Source of the DNA: Actinomycetes bacterium
Lineage (GTDB): Bacteria > Actinomycetota > Coriobacteriia > Coriobacteriales > Atopobiaceae
Assembly: GCA_029546925.1 (NCBI GenBank)
Contig: JAKPQM010000087.1
Coordinates: 1 to 34,537 of the forward strand
Length of the DNA stretch: 34,537 nucleotides
Direction: 5' to 3'
Positions 10,582-17,534 of this stretch are shown here, piece by piece. A program made the position numbers and the translations under genes. Positions within the stretch are counted from its first letter, which is position 1. Every line of letters begins with the position of its first letter. The notes below the pieces were generated by a model. It was not told the DNA's origin, did no database searches, and saw only the letters and a list, made by a program, of their open reading frames with translations.

Positions 10582-10611
10582 GAACCCGCGGGGTCATCGC
10601 CCTGCGGGTTC
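10582..10611 (+). terminator. Terminator of the alpha/beta hydrolase gene
   Basis: GAACCCGC (10582-10589) pairs with GCGGGTTC (10604-10611); after a G-T wobble, GGG and CCC extend the stem to about twelve pairs around a six-base loop. The following bases are TTCAGG. Its presence shows that the open frame running through it towards 11072 is not coding here. Confidence 0.75.
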
Positions 10612-10646
10612 TTCAGGTGTTCAGGAGAGGGGGGCGGCACGCGGTA

Positions 10647-11072
10647 TCGCCCATCCAGCGCCTGCATTATGCGCTCACACGACCTGCGGTTGCATCGGTG
10701 CCTGTAGGATATTCGAACGCCAGCCATGTGGGGGAGCGCACGACCTATGGGGATGCCAGCGCCGGAGAGCGCGACTATGCGAGCGTGCTTGCCACCGCGT
10801 CCGAGCATCCGGTCTCCGGACTCTGCACCTACTGCGGACACTGCGCACCCTGCACGGTAGGCATCGACATCGCGAGCGTCAACAAGTTCTTCGATTTGGC
10901 GGAGCTCCAGGTTGCAAAGGACGAACCGTTGTCTGCGCCGGTAGCCGATCATTGCAAGGCCCTCGAGGCTCATGCCGACGCCTGCATCTCCTGCGGTATC
11001 TGCGAGACCAATTCCCCGTTCGGCGTGCCCATCACCGAGCGCATGGAAGCTGCTGCGGAGCCCTTCGGTTAG
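10647..11072 (+). pseudogene. C-terminal fragment of a ferredoxin-type aldo/keto reductase
   Basis: From SPIQRLHYALTRPAVASVPVGY onward the frame matches the last 140 residues of iron-sulfur aldo/keto reductases: the final barrel helix (ALTRPAVASV), then a 4Fe-4S ferredoxin-like domain with CTYCGHCAPCTVGIDI and CISCGICETNSPFG. The second cluster motif ends in N-SPFG where an intact protein usually has C-PFG, so one ligand cysteine also appears lost. The (beta/alpha)8 barrel that should precede it is absent, replaced by the hydrolase gene terminator. There is no ribosome binding site or convincing start. This is the remnant of a deleted gene. From 11073 to 11227 nothing else is recognisable. 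Confidence 0.75.
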
Positions 11073-11227
11073 GAAACAACTGCGCTGCGGGCGCCCGCAT
11101 GATGTCCGCAGTCTTTGCCAGCGAGCGGATCGGGCATCGATTTCGCGCCGTTTTCGTCCAACAAAACCCCTGCTCCCGACCGTTCCGCGCGCTTTTATAA
11201 CCGTTCACACCTTTTTGACGACGACCG

Positions 11228-11255
11228 TTGACGCAGCCGTCTCTTGTGGCATACT
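11228..11255 (+). promoter_or_regulatory. Sigma70-type promoter upstream of the RelB-like gene
   Basis: TTGACG at 11228-11233 and CATACT at 11250-11255 are separated by 16 bp. Further TATAAC and TATACT boxes lie at about 11267-11284 in an AT-rich stretch, closer to the start at 11328. Which box is used cannot be decided by eye. Confidence 0.5.
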
Positions 11256-11327
11256 GTTTTTCGAGGGTATAACAAAATTATACTAAGTAATACCTAAACG
11301 TAGCCAGAAACGTAGGACACGGGTCAT

Positions 11328-11531
11328 ATGACAGAAAAAATGACGCCAGTCGTAGCAAAAGTCTCGCCGGCGGAAAAGGACCGTTTCTTTGAGGCCACCG
11401 AGCTGATAGGTACTACACCCTCAAACGCGATTCGCATGTTCATCTGTGCGTTCAATCGCGCGGGGACTTTCCCCTTTGAGATTCTGGCGCCCGAGGCAGC
11501 AGGGGAGCGTGACGTGAGGCATGGCCGATAG
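11328..11531 (+). CDS. RelB/DinJ-family antitoxin-like small protein
   Basis: This 67-residue product begins VVAKVSPAEKDRFFEATELIGTTPSNAIRMF and continues NRAGTFPFEI. That is the ribbon-helix-helix pattern of RelB/DinJ antitoxins (V-x-V-x-x-x-K-x-x-x-x-x-x-x-x-x-x-G-x-T-x-S-x-A-I-R-M-F, then G-x-x-P-F-x-x). The ribosome binding site is weak (TAGGA at 11313-11317). The C terminus after residue 55 is short and lacks the usual toxin-neutralising helix. No RelE/YafQ-type toxin follows: 11532-11745 has no credible frame. It is probably an orphan left from a toxin-antitoxin pair, or a small regulator. Confidence 0.7.
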   Translation: MTEKMTPVVAKVSPAEKDRFFEATELIGTTPSNAIRMFICAFNRAGTFPFEILAPEAAGERDVRHGR

Positions 11532-11745
11532 ATTACGTTGGTGGTTGCTGCGGGTCGTTTGCCGCATACCGAGGAGCTTCAACAGCTGCGCCGTATCTAA
11601 GCTTCGCCAAGGCCTCATCGGTCGCTGCATGACATCTTGGCTCTAGGAATTTCTTGCACCTTGATTTTCGTGACTGCTTGTCGGCACGTCCCCATCTTCT
11701 GGATCACACGTTATCATTGAGGCTCCCAACTTCTCGGGAGGCTCT

Positions 11746-12741
11746 ATGCGACTGTATCTGTGCGGGAAATCCGCCCTCTCGGCACTGCGTTACCTGCGCT
11801 CGATTCGCGATGAGCGTCTTGAGGATGCTTCCGCGCGCGTCCGCACCCTAGCGCAGCCGATCCATACTCCACGGCAAGTCGAGGAGCTTTCGGGCAGCTC
11901 CGAATGGTTGCTCAGCCATGCCGGCGAAACCATTCATGCGCTGGTGCCCAAAAAGGAGATGGTGAGCGCGCGCGGCGGGCTTGTAGCACATCTGTGGAGC
12001 GCAAAAGTGCCGGGCGGCGCGTTCATCAAGTTGGCCGACGATCTCCTCCTCAGCTCTCCAGCGTTTATCTTCCTGCAGATGGCGCGCGAACTCGAACCTA
12101 TTGAGCTCGCCAAACTGGGGATGGAGCTTTGCGGTTACTATGCGCTGCCAGAAAAACATAAGCCCTACGTTCCTAGCAGTGTTGATGAAACCGAGTACGA
12201 ACTCCGGGCAGTTACCGCTGCGAGGAAGATCGTCTCATTGTGTGAGGCGACTCCCAGCGCAGTACCGGGTGTGCGCAAGGCCCGCATGGTTGCTGAATGG
12301 CTGGCAGACGGAGCGGCCTCGCCCATGGAAAGCGCAACGTATCTGCTGCTCTGCCTACCTAAACGTCTTGGCGGCTACGGACTGCCCAAGCCGGTGTTCA
12401 ATCCTAAGGTTACGGTCAATACCCCGTCTGGCGCTGAGGAGCGTTTTCCCGACCTGCTTTGGAAGATGAAGGATAGTGCAATCGATATCGAGTATCAGAG
12501 CGATCTGGCCCACAGCGGGAACTGGAAGCGCTACAAGGATTCCAAACGTCAGATCCAACTTACGGTGAACAAGATCACGGTGCTTCCTCTTACGAAAGCG
12601 CAGCTCAAGAATGTCGATGATTTCCATGAACTGGCAATCGGTCTGCATAAACTACTGAAAGCACGCGTACGCTGTCTTGGATCCGCATGGGAGTTGAAGC
12701 GCTCGAAGCTCAGGGACGTGGTGCTGGATACGGATCGTTAA
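11746..12741 (+). CDS. Putative PDDEXK (DUF559/VSR-like) endonuclease-fold protein
   Basis: This 331-residue protein is of a type I associate with Coriobacteriia, often in several copies; it has no characterised member that I know. The ATG at 11746 follows GGGAGG. The middle contains LWSAKVPGGAFIKLADDLLLSSPAFIFLQMA and LGMELCGYYALP, which recall the linker of AbiEi-type and DUF559-containing proteins. The C-terminal third reads DSAIDIEYQSDLAH..RYKDSKRQIQL..NKITVLPLTKAQLKN; the D-I-E-Y-x-S-D core followed by a basic helix and a strand ending in L-T-x-x-Q is the layout of a VSR/DUF559-type nuclease. Activity is inferred only. It directly precedes the 200-bp inverted repeat. Confidence 0.6.
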   Translation: MRLYLCGKSALSALRYLRSIRDERLEDASARVRTLAQPIHTPRQVEELSGSSEWLLSHAGETIHALVPKKEMVSARGGLVAHLWSAKVPGGAFIKLADDLLLSSPAFIFLQMARELEPIELAKLGMELCGYYALPEKHKPYVPSSVDETEYELRAVTAARKIVSLCEATPSAVPGVRKARMVAEWLADGAASPMESATYLLLCLPKRLGGYGLPKPVFNPKVTVNTPSGAEERFPDLLWKMKDSAIDIEYQSDLAHSGNWKRYKDSKRQIQLTVNKITVLPLTKAQLKNVDDFHELAIGLHKLLKARVRCLGSAWELKRSKLRDVVLDTDR

Positions 12742-12745
12742 CCGT

Positions 12746-12945
12746 ATTGGCAGCTGAGGCGGCGCAAAATGCCACGGATGCCACTTATTCCGCAAGATTT
12801 GGGTATGGTTTTCCCATCGGGGCTATACGCGGCTTCCGCTGAGCTGGGCAAACGTGAACCTACTATGGTTCCGATGGTGATTCGACACCATTATTCTGCG
12901 GAATAAGTGCCGTTTGTGGCATTTTGAGCCTCCTCGGCTGCCAAT
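12746..12945. repeat. 200-bp MITE-like element with 49-bp imperfect inverted repeats
   Basis: The arms 12746-12794 and 12897-12945 are reverse complements at 42 of 49 positions by my alignment. The innermost 13 bases (CACTTATTCCGCA / TGCGGAATAAGTG) and outermost 9 (ATTGGCAGC / GCTGCCAAT, with a perfect 11-base block CAAAATGCCAC between) match exactly. The 102-bp centre is itself weakly symmetrical (CCATCGG near 12815, CCGATGG near 12871) and holds no open frame. The left end lies 5 bases after a stop codon. I see no clear target-site duplication. It could be a miniature transposable element or, if transcribed, a very long hairpin. Confidence 0.75.
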
Positions 12946-12960
12946 GCCTTACCGAAACAG

Positions 12961-12989
12961 TTCGTCTGGCTCGCGTATAGCGCTACAAT
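12961..12989 (+). promoter_or_regulatory. Probable promoter of metG
   Basis: A good -10 box TACAAT (12984-12989) sits 17 bp after a poor -35 match TTCGTC (12961-12966), placing a start about 45 bases before the metG ATG. It begins 15 bases after the end of the inverted-repeat element. Confidence 0.45.
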
Positions 12990-13039
12990 CAATACCCGCG
13001 TGCAATCCGGCGCGCACCTTCGCCATCAGGAGGATCACT

Positions 13040-14638
13040 ATGGCCGACAAGCCCAGCTTCTACATCACGACCCCCATCTACTATGTCAATGCCGCCCCGC
13101 ACTTGGGTACCGCATACTGCACCATCCTGTGCGATGTCATGGCGCGCTATAAGCGTATGTGCGGCTACGACGTGAAGTTCCTCACCGGTCTCGATGAGCA
13201 TGGTGAGAAGGTCCAGCTTGCCGCCGAAGATCACGGCATGACGCCGCAGGAGTGGTGCGACTCGCTCGCCCCCGCGTTCGAGGACATCTGGAGCACCCTC
13301 GAGGTCTCAAACGACGATTTCATCCGCACCACCGAACCGCGCCAGCACACGGCCGTGATCAGCCTGTGGCAGCGCATGAAGGAAGCTGGCTACATCTACA
13401 AGGGCAGCTACGACGGATGGTACTGCGTTCACGAGGAAACCTACTACACCGAGACCCAGGTCGCGCACGCCGACGAGGAGCATCATACCGAGGGACGGCA
13501 TCTCTGCCCCGAGTGCGCGCGTCCGCTTGAGCGCGTCGAGGAGGAGAGCTGGTTCTTCAAGCTGTCTGCTTTCCAAGATCGTCTCCTTGCCCTCTACGAT
13601 GAGCATCCCGACTTCGTCATGCCCGGATTCCGCATGAACGAGGTCCGCACCTTCGTCGCCAGCGGCCTCAGAGACATCTCCGTTTCGCGCACCAGCTTCG
13701 ACTGGGGCATTCCGGTGCCCTTCGATAACGACCACGTCACCTACGTCTGGTTCGATGCCCTACTCAACTACGCCACTGCGGTCGGCTTCGGCAATCCCGA
13801 TCTTGCAGACGAGTATGCCCGACGCTGGCCCGCCCAGTTCCATGTCGTGGGAAAGGATATCATCCGCTTCCACTGCGTTATCTGGCCCGCCATGCTCATG
13901 GCTATCGGCGAGGCGGTTCCCGAGCATGTTTTCGTGCACGGCTTCCTCATGGTCAGGAACGAGGAGACCGGTCAGGGGGAGAAGATGTCCAAGAGCCGCG
14001 GCAACGCCATCGCACCCCAAGATGTCATCGATATGCTCGGCGTCGAAGGCTACCGTTACTATTTCATGACCGATTGCGTGCCCGGCGAGGACGGTGCCAT
14101 CTCCTTCGCGCGCATGGAGCAGGTCTACAATGCCGATCTGGCAAATAGCTGGGGCAACCTCGTCTCGCGCACGCTCAACATGAGCGCCAAGTACTTCGAT
14201 GGCAAGACGCCCGCGCTTGCCGAAGGCTGGGAGGCGCGCGAGAATCCCCTCAAGGCCATCGCCGCCGGTCTTTTCGAGCGCTATGCCGCACACATGGATA
14301 AGGTCGAGTATGTGGGCGCAAAGGATGAGATCATGGAGCTCGTCCATGCCGCCAACCACTACATCGAGGATACTGCGCCTTGGGCCGTCGCCAAGGATGA
14401 GGCCCGTGTCGGCGAGCTCGCCGAGATCATCGCGAACCTCCTCGAGGCCATCCGCATCTGCGCGCACCTGTTCTCTCCGTTCATGCCCGGGACTAGCGCC
14501 GAAGTCCTCCGCCGCATGTCGCTCGATTCCGAGATCGCAACGACCGATGCCGCTGCTGCGTGCGTGTGGGGCGGCCTTGCAAGTGGCGTCAATGTATCCA
14601 AGGGCGACGCGCTCTTCCCACGCCTTGCCTCGAAGTAG
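13040..14638 (+). CDS. metG: Methionyl-tRNA synthetase
   Basis: This class I enzyme charges tRNA-Met with methionine in the cytoplasm. The 532-residue product has the HIGH-equivalent signature in YYVNAAPHLGTAYCT (residues 10-24) and the KMSKS loop at 315-319. The zinc region around CVHEETYYTE and LCPECARPLE keeps a CxxC pair, and residues 385-520 form the anticodon-binding helical domain. It ends at residue 532 with no C-terminal EMAP/Trbp domain, as in short MetRS forms. The start is ATG 13040 after AGGAGGATCACT; the open frame upstream to 12914 enters the inverted repeat and is not coding. rsmA starts 11 bases after the stop. Confidence 0.97.
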   Translation: MADKPSFYITTPIYYVNAAPHLGTAYCTILCDVMARYKRMCGYDVKFLTGLDEHGEKVQLAAEDHGMTPQEWCDSLAPAFEDIWSTLEVSNDDFIRTTEPRQHTAVISLWQRMKEAGYIYKGSYDGWYCVHEETYYTETQVAHADEEHHTEGRHLCPECARPLERVEEESWFFKLSAFQDRLLALYDEHPDFVMPGFRMNEVRTFVASGLRDISVSRTSFDWGIPVPFDNDHVTYVWFDALLNYATAVGFGNPDLADEYARRWPAQFHVVGKDIIRFHCVIWPAMLMAIGEAVPEHVFVHGFLMVRNEETGQGEKMSKSRGNAIAPQDVIDMLGVEGYRYYFMTDCVPGEDGAISFARMEQVYNADLANSWGNLVSRTLNMSAKYFDGKTPALAEGWEARENPLKAIAAGLFERYAAHMDKVEYVGAKDEIMELVHAANHYIEDTAPWAVAKDEARVGELAEIIANLLEAIRICAHLFSPFMPGTSAEVLRRMSLDSEIATTDAAAACVWGGLASGVNVSKGDALFPRLASK

Positions 14639-14649
14639 GCGAGAAGCGC

Positions 14650-15498
14650 GTGAACTCGTATTTGGCGACACCATCGGCTACGCGGGGGGTTCTCGAGCGC
14701 TTCGGCTTGGCGGCCAAGCACCGGCTGGGCCAGAACTTCCTCGTGAACGACGCCGTCATCGGGCGCATACTCGCGCTCTCCGAGCTTATGCCCGGCGAGC
14801 TCGTGCTCGAGGTGGGACCCGGCATCGGCACCCTGTCGGTGGCGTTGCTCGCTGCGGGAGCCCGCGTGGTGGCCGTCGAGGCCGACCATGCCCTCGAGCC
14901 GGTGTTGGCCGAGACCTGCGCGGGCGAGAACTTCTCGCTCGTACTCGGCGACGCCCTGAAGGTCGTGCCTGCGGGCCTTCCTGCAGGCTGCGAGCCCAGC
15001 GCATTCGTTTCGAACCTGCCCTACCAGGTTGCCGCCACGCTGATCCTGCAGGTTTTCGAGGAGATGCCTTCCATAACACGTGCCATCGTGATGGTTCAGG
15101 CCGAGGTCGCCGACCGCATATCCGCAGCACCCGGAACCAAGGCTTACGGAGCGTATACCGCCAAGCTCGCGCTCTACGGGACGGTTACGGGCCGCTTCGA
15201 GGTCGGTTCCGGAAATTTCATGCCACCGCCGCGTGTGGATTCCGCAGTGGTCCGCATCGACCGGGCCCCGCTCTGCAGTGCAGAGCTTGCCCGCATGGCT
15301 GCGCCTGTCATCGACGCCGCATTCGCCCAGCGTCGCAAGACCATCCGCAACTCCATGTCGGCTTCGGGCTTTGGGAAAGATGCGCTCGACGCCGCTTTCG
15401 CCGTCTGCGGTATCGCGCCCACCGTCCGTGCCGAGACGCTTACGCCCGAGCAGTTCATCGAGCTCTCCGCCGCTCTTGGAGAGGCTGCACCATGCTGA
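14650..15498 (+). CDS. rsmA: 16S rRNA (adenine1518/1519-N6)-dimethyltransferase
   Basis: RsmA (KsgA) dimethylates two adjacent adenines in the 3' hairpin of 16S rRNA during small-subunit assembly. The 282-residue product shows LGQNFLVN (residues 27-34), the SAM-binding motif VLEVGPGIGTLSVALL, and the catalytic NLPYQVAA. The C-terminal domain has MPPPRVDSAVVRI and the AFAQRRKTIRNS motif of the family. The start is GTG 14650 with a weak GCGAGAAG ahead of it; the frame opens 90 bases earlier but there overlaps metG. The stop overlaps the start of tatD by 7 bases, so metG-rsmA-tatD form a coupled operon, an arrangement common in Gram-positives. Confidence 0.96.
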   Translation: MNSYLATPSATRGVLERFGLAAKHRLGQNFLVNDAVIGRILALSELMPGELVLEVGPGIGTLSVALLAAGARVVAVEADHALEPVLAETCAGENFSLVLGDALKVVPAGLPAGCEPSAFVSNLPYQVAATLILQVFEEMPSITRAIVMVQAEVADRISAAPGTKAYGAYTAKLALYGTVTGRFEVGSGNFMPPPRVDSAVVRIDRAPLCSAELARMAAPVIDAAFAQRRKTIRNSMSASGFGKDALDAAFAVCGIAPTVRAETLTPEQFIELSAALGEAAPC

Positions 15499-16379
15499 TC
15501 ATCACCGACAAGAAGGGTCGTGGACACGAGCTTCCCGATGCGCCCGCACCGCTTGCCGATACCCATGGCCACCTATCGAAACGCACGCCCGAAGATGCTG
15601 CCGCCGCGCTCATGCGTGCCCATGCGGCGGGCGCGCGCCTCCATGTGATCCCCGTCGATCCCACCGACGATGCGCCCAACCCCGACGTCTTCTTCGCTTG
15701 GCTCGAGGAAACCTGTGCGCGTGCCGGCGAGATGGGGGAGGGCACCTATTTCGTTGCAGGGGTGCATCCCTACGGTGCCGCCGCGCTGGACGGGGATGCC
15801 CGTGCACGACTGGCATGCCTGCTCGATCACCCGCGTTGCCGCGGCATCGGCGAGATCGGCCTCGATTACGGACCTTGGAACGAGCTTGCACCCGATGTGC
15901 AGGAAGAGGCTTTCCGCGTTCAGCTCCGCATCGCCCACGAGCGCGGGCTTCCCGTCGAGTTGCATCTGCGCGACCCGGACGGGGATGTGCCCGCAGCCCA
16001 TATCGATGCCTTGCGGATCCTTCAGGATGAGGGAGTGCCTTCTGCCGGCTGCGACCTCCACTGTTTCACGAGCGGACCCGAGGTCATGGCGCCCTTCACC
16101 GATCTAGGCTGCTATATCGCATTCGGCGGAGCGGCCACGTTCGGCCGCTCCGATGACATCCGCGCTGCAGCAGCGGCCTGCCCCGCCCATCTCATGCTCA
16201 CCGAGACGGACTGCCCCTATATGGCACCCGTGCCCCTGCGCGGCGAGCGCTGCGAACCGGCGATGGTAGCCTTCACGGCCGCCTGCGTGGCCGATGTGCG
16301 CGCAGAGGCACTCGGAGCACCCCGTGCGGATACCTATGCCGCCCTCTGGGAGAATGCATGCCGTTTCTTCGCGCTGTGA
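15492..16379 (+). CDS. tatD: TatD-family metal-dependent deoxyribonuclease/hydrolase
   Basis: This is a 295-residue amidohydrolase-fold protein. Metal-site motifs are visible: ADTHGHL (residues 22-28, the DxH pair), GEIGLDYG (the Glu/Asp ligand strand), VELHLRD, HCFTSG and the signature TETDCPYMAPVPLRGERCEP. TatD proteins act as 3'-5' exonucleases or in DNA repair, and in Gram-positives sit beside metG and rsmA as here. A 20-residue N-terminal extension (LIITDKKGRGHELPDAPAP) precedes the usual start of the family. VELHLRD replaces the more usual VIHxRxA, conserving the His. ATG 15492 overlaps the end of rsmA. Confidence 0.92.
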   Translation: MLIITDKKGRGHELPDAPAPLADTHGHLSKRTPEDAAAALMRAHAAGARLHVIPVDPTDDAPNPDVFFAWLEETCARAGEMGEGTYFVAGVHPYGAAALDGDARARLACLLDHPRCRGIGEIGLDYGPWNELAPDVQEEAFRVQLRIAHERGLPVELHLRDPDGDVPAAHIDALRILQDEGVPSAGCDLHCFTSGPEVMAPFTDLGCYIAFGGAATFGRSDDIRAAAAACPAHLMLTETDCPYMAPVPLRGERCEPAMVAFTAACVADVRAEALGAPRADTYAALWENACRFFAL

Positions 16380-16389
16380 TCGGTCGCGT

Positions 16390-16417
16390 TTGCCACCGAC
16401 TGCGCTTATGCTATCCT
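16390..16417 (+). promoter_or_regulatory. Promoter candidate for comF
   Basis: TTGCCA (16390-16395) and TATCCT (16412-16417) are 16 bp apart in the 81-base gap between tatD and comF. A TATGCT box overlaps just upstream. comF may therefore be transcribed separately from the metG operon. Confidence 0.5.
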
Positions 16418-16460
16418 TACACGCACCGCATCCCTGTTCGCGCCACGCGAGAGGATGCGC

Positions 16461-17201
16461 ATGCCCACGATCTCTCCCACGCACATCTGCCGCAGCTTCG
16501 CCGAGACACTCGCCGAGCTCCTCTGGCCCACGCATTGCATCGGGTGCGACTACCCCGACGAGCTCTTGTGCGAGCGTTGCCGCGCTCACCTGCCGTGGAT
16601 CGCCCAACGGTGGGCCTGTCCCGATTGCGGCGCACCGTTTGGCTGGCTGACCTGCACCGAGTGCTCGCACGAGTGGGAGCAGCGCGCGACCATCTGCGCG
16701 TGGGCCTTCGAAGATACGGCTGCCCGAACGGTCACATCCTACAAGGACCACCACGAGCTGCGTCTGGCACCCGTCATCGCGGCCGCACTCGCCACAGCTC
16801 TCGATGAGGCATCCTCTTGGCCTGCTCGAGACGGTTGCCCACGTTACGATCCCGCCGATCTCGATGCCCTCGTCTTCGTACCCGCCACCACCGAGGCCTA
16901 TGTCCGCCGCGGATACGACCATATGGAGCTCATCGGCCGCAAGCTCGCGCACGAGACAGGGCTGCCTCTTGCCGATATCCTCGTACGCCCGCGTGCACGC
17001 GATCAACGCGATCTTTCCCGTGAGGAGCGCGCAGCCAATCTGAAGGGTTCCATCTATGCACTCGAGGACCTCTCGGACCTGCGGATCCTTCTGATCGACG
17101 ATGTCATCACCACGGGTGCCTCCATGCGCGAGGCAACCCGAGCCCTCTCAGCCCGCGGTGCGGCAAAGGTCACAGCCTGCGCTCTGTGCCGCGTTTGGTG
17201 A
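16461..17201 (+). CDS. comF: ComF family protein (phosphoribosyltransferase-like)
   Basis: This 246-residue protein has the double-zinc-finger N terminus of the ComFC group (CIGCDYPDELLCERCRAHL, then CPDCG and CTEC, residues 25-80). A phosphoribosyltransferase-fold domain follows, with the PRPP loop ILLIDDVITTGASMREA near residues 207-223. ComFC is needed late in DNA uptake in competent bacteria, yet comF-like genes are kept in many non-competent ones. ATG 16461 is preferred over ATG 16455 because GAGAGG lies six bases before it. The gene precedes the structured RNA candidate and hpf, matching the comFC-raiA order seen in Clostridia. Confidence 0.88.
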   Translation: MPTISPTHICRSFAETLAELLWPTHCIGCDYPDELLCERCRAHLPWIAQRWACPDCGAPFGWLTCTECSHEWEQRATICAWAFEDTAARTVTSYKDHHELRLAPVIAAALATALDEASSWPARDGCPRYDPADLDALVFVPATTEAYVRRGYDHMELIGRKLAHETGLPLADILVRPRARDQRDLSREERAANLKGSIYALEDLSDLRILLIDDVITTGASMREATRALSARGAAKVTACALCRVW

Positions 17202-17227
17202 GTAAGTTGCTTTGCTATAATACTCGG

Positions 17228-17500
17228 TATCTGTTTCACCCTGGGTCTGTGGTTGCGGACGCATGTCCTAGTCCATGGCAGACGAGGCCGAAAGGATCCA
17301 CGTAAGCAGGGGCGTGAGCGTGCCTGCGAGCATGGCTCGTCCTAGAGGTAAGCCGCACCGCTCGTCCTCTTATCCAGAGGCATACCGCCTCGCGAGCGAG
17401 AGGGCTGCCAGTGAGGGGCCGTAGCCCCGAAGCGAAGGCCCCGGTGCGCGAGTGTGGGGTCAAAGACCAGGTCAGCCAGGGCGAAACAGGCCGCAACCGC
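17228..17500 (+). ncRNA. Structured noncoding RNA candidate, possibly the raiA-motif RNA
   Basis: This gene-free 333-base gap is unusually structured. A TATAAT box at 17216-17221 (with a poor -35, TTTGGT at 17194) would start a transcript near 17228. Helices I can see: GGAC/GTCC (17257/17265), GACGAG/CTCGTC (17281/17336), enclosing GCAGG/CCTGC (17306/17323); GCTCG/CGAGC (17360/17393), enclosing CCTCT/AGAGG (17366/17376); GGGGCC/GGCCCC (17415/17437), competing with GGGGC/GCCCC. A perfect closing helix GGTTGCGG/CCGCAACC (17251-17258 with 17491-17498) crosses CCTGGGTCT/AGACCAGG (17240-17248 with 17464-17471), a pseudoknot. From established work, raiA RNAs occur in Clostridia and Actinobacteria next to comFC and raiA. 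Here one gene intervenes before raiA. The identity is inferred. Confidence 0.6.
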
Positions 17501-17534
17501 ATACGTACGAAAAACGGCAAACGAGAGGCACGCC

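Noticed and set aside
10518-10646. Upstream extension of the aldo/keto reductase fragment
   Set aside because: It overlaps the end of the hydrolase gene and a strong terminator and shows no similarity to the reductase barrel.
14199-15491. Extension of the tatD frame upstream over metG and rsmA
   Set aside because: The extension is Arg/Ser/Pro-rich noise overlapping two certain genes; the TatD homology starts only after 15492.
17228-17500. RNase P RNA, tmRNA, SRP RNA or a known riboswitch
   Set aside because: I looked for the conserved GAGGAAAGTCC (RNase P), the tmRNA ends, the SRP GGAA/AGCAG apical loop and the cores of the lysine, glycine, cobalamin and TPP riboswitches; none is present.
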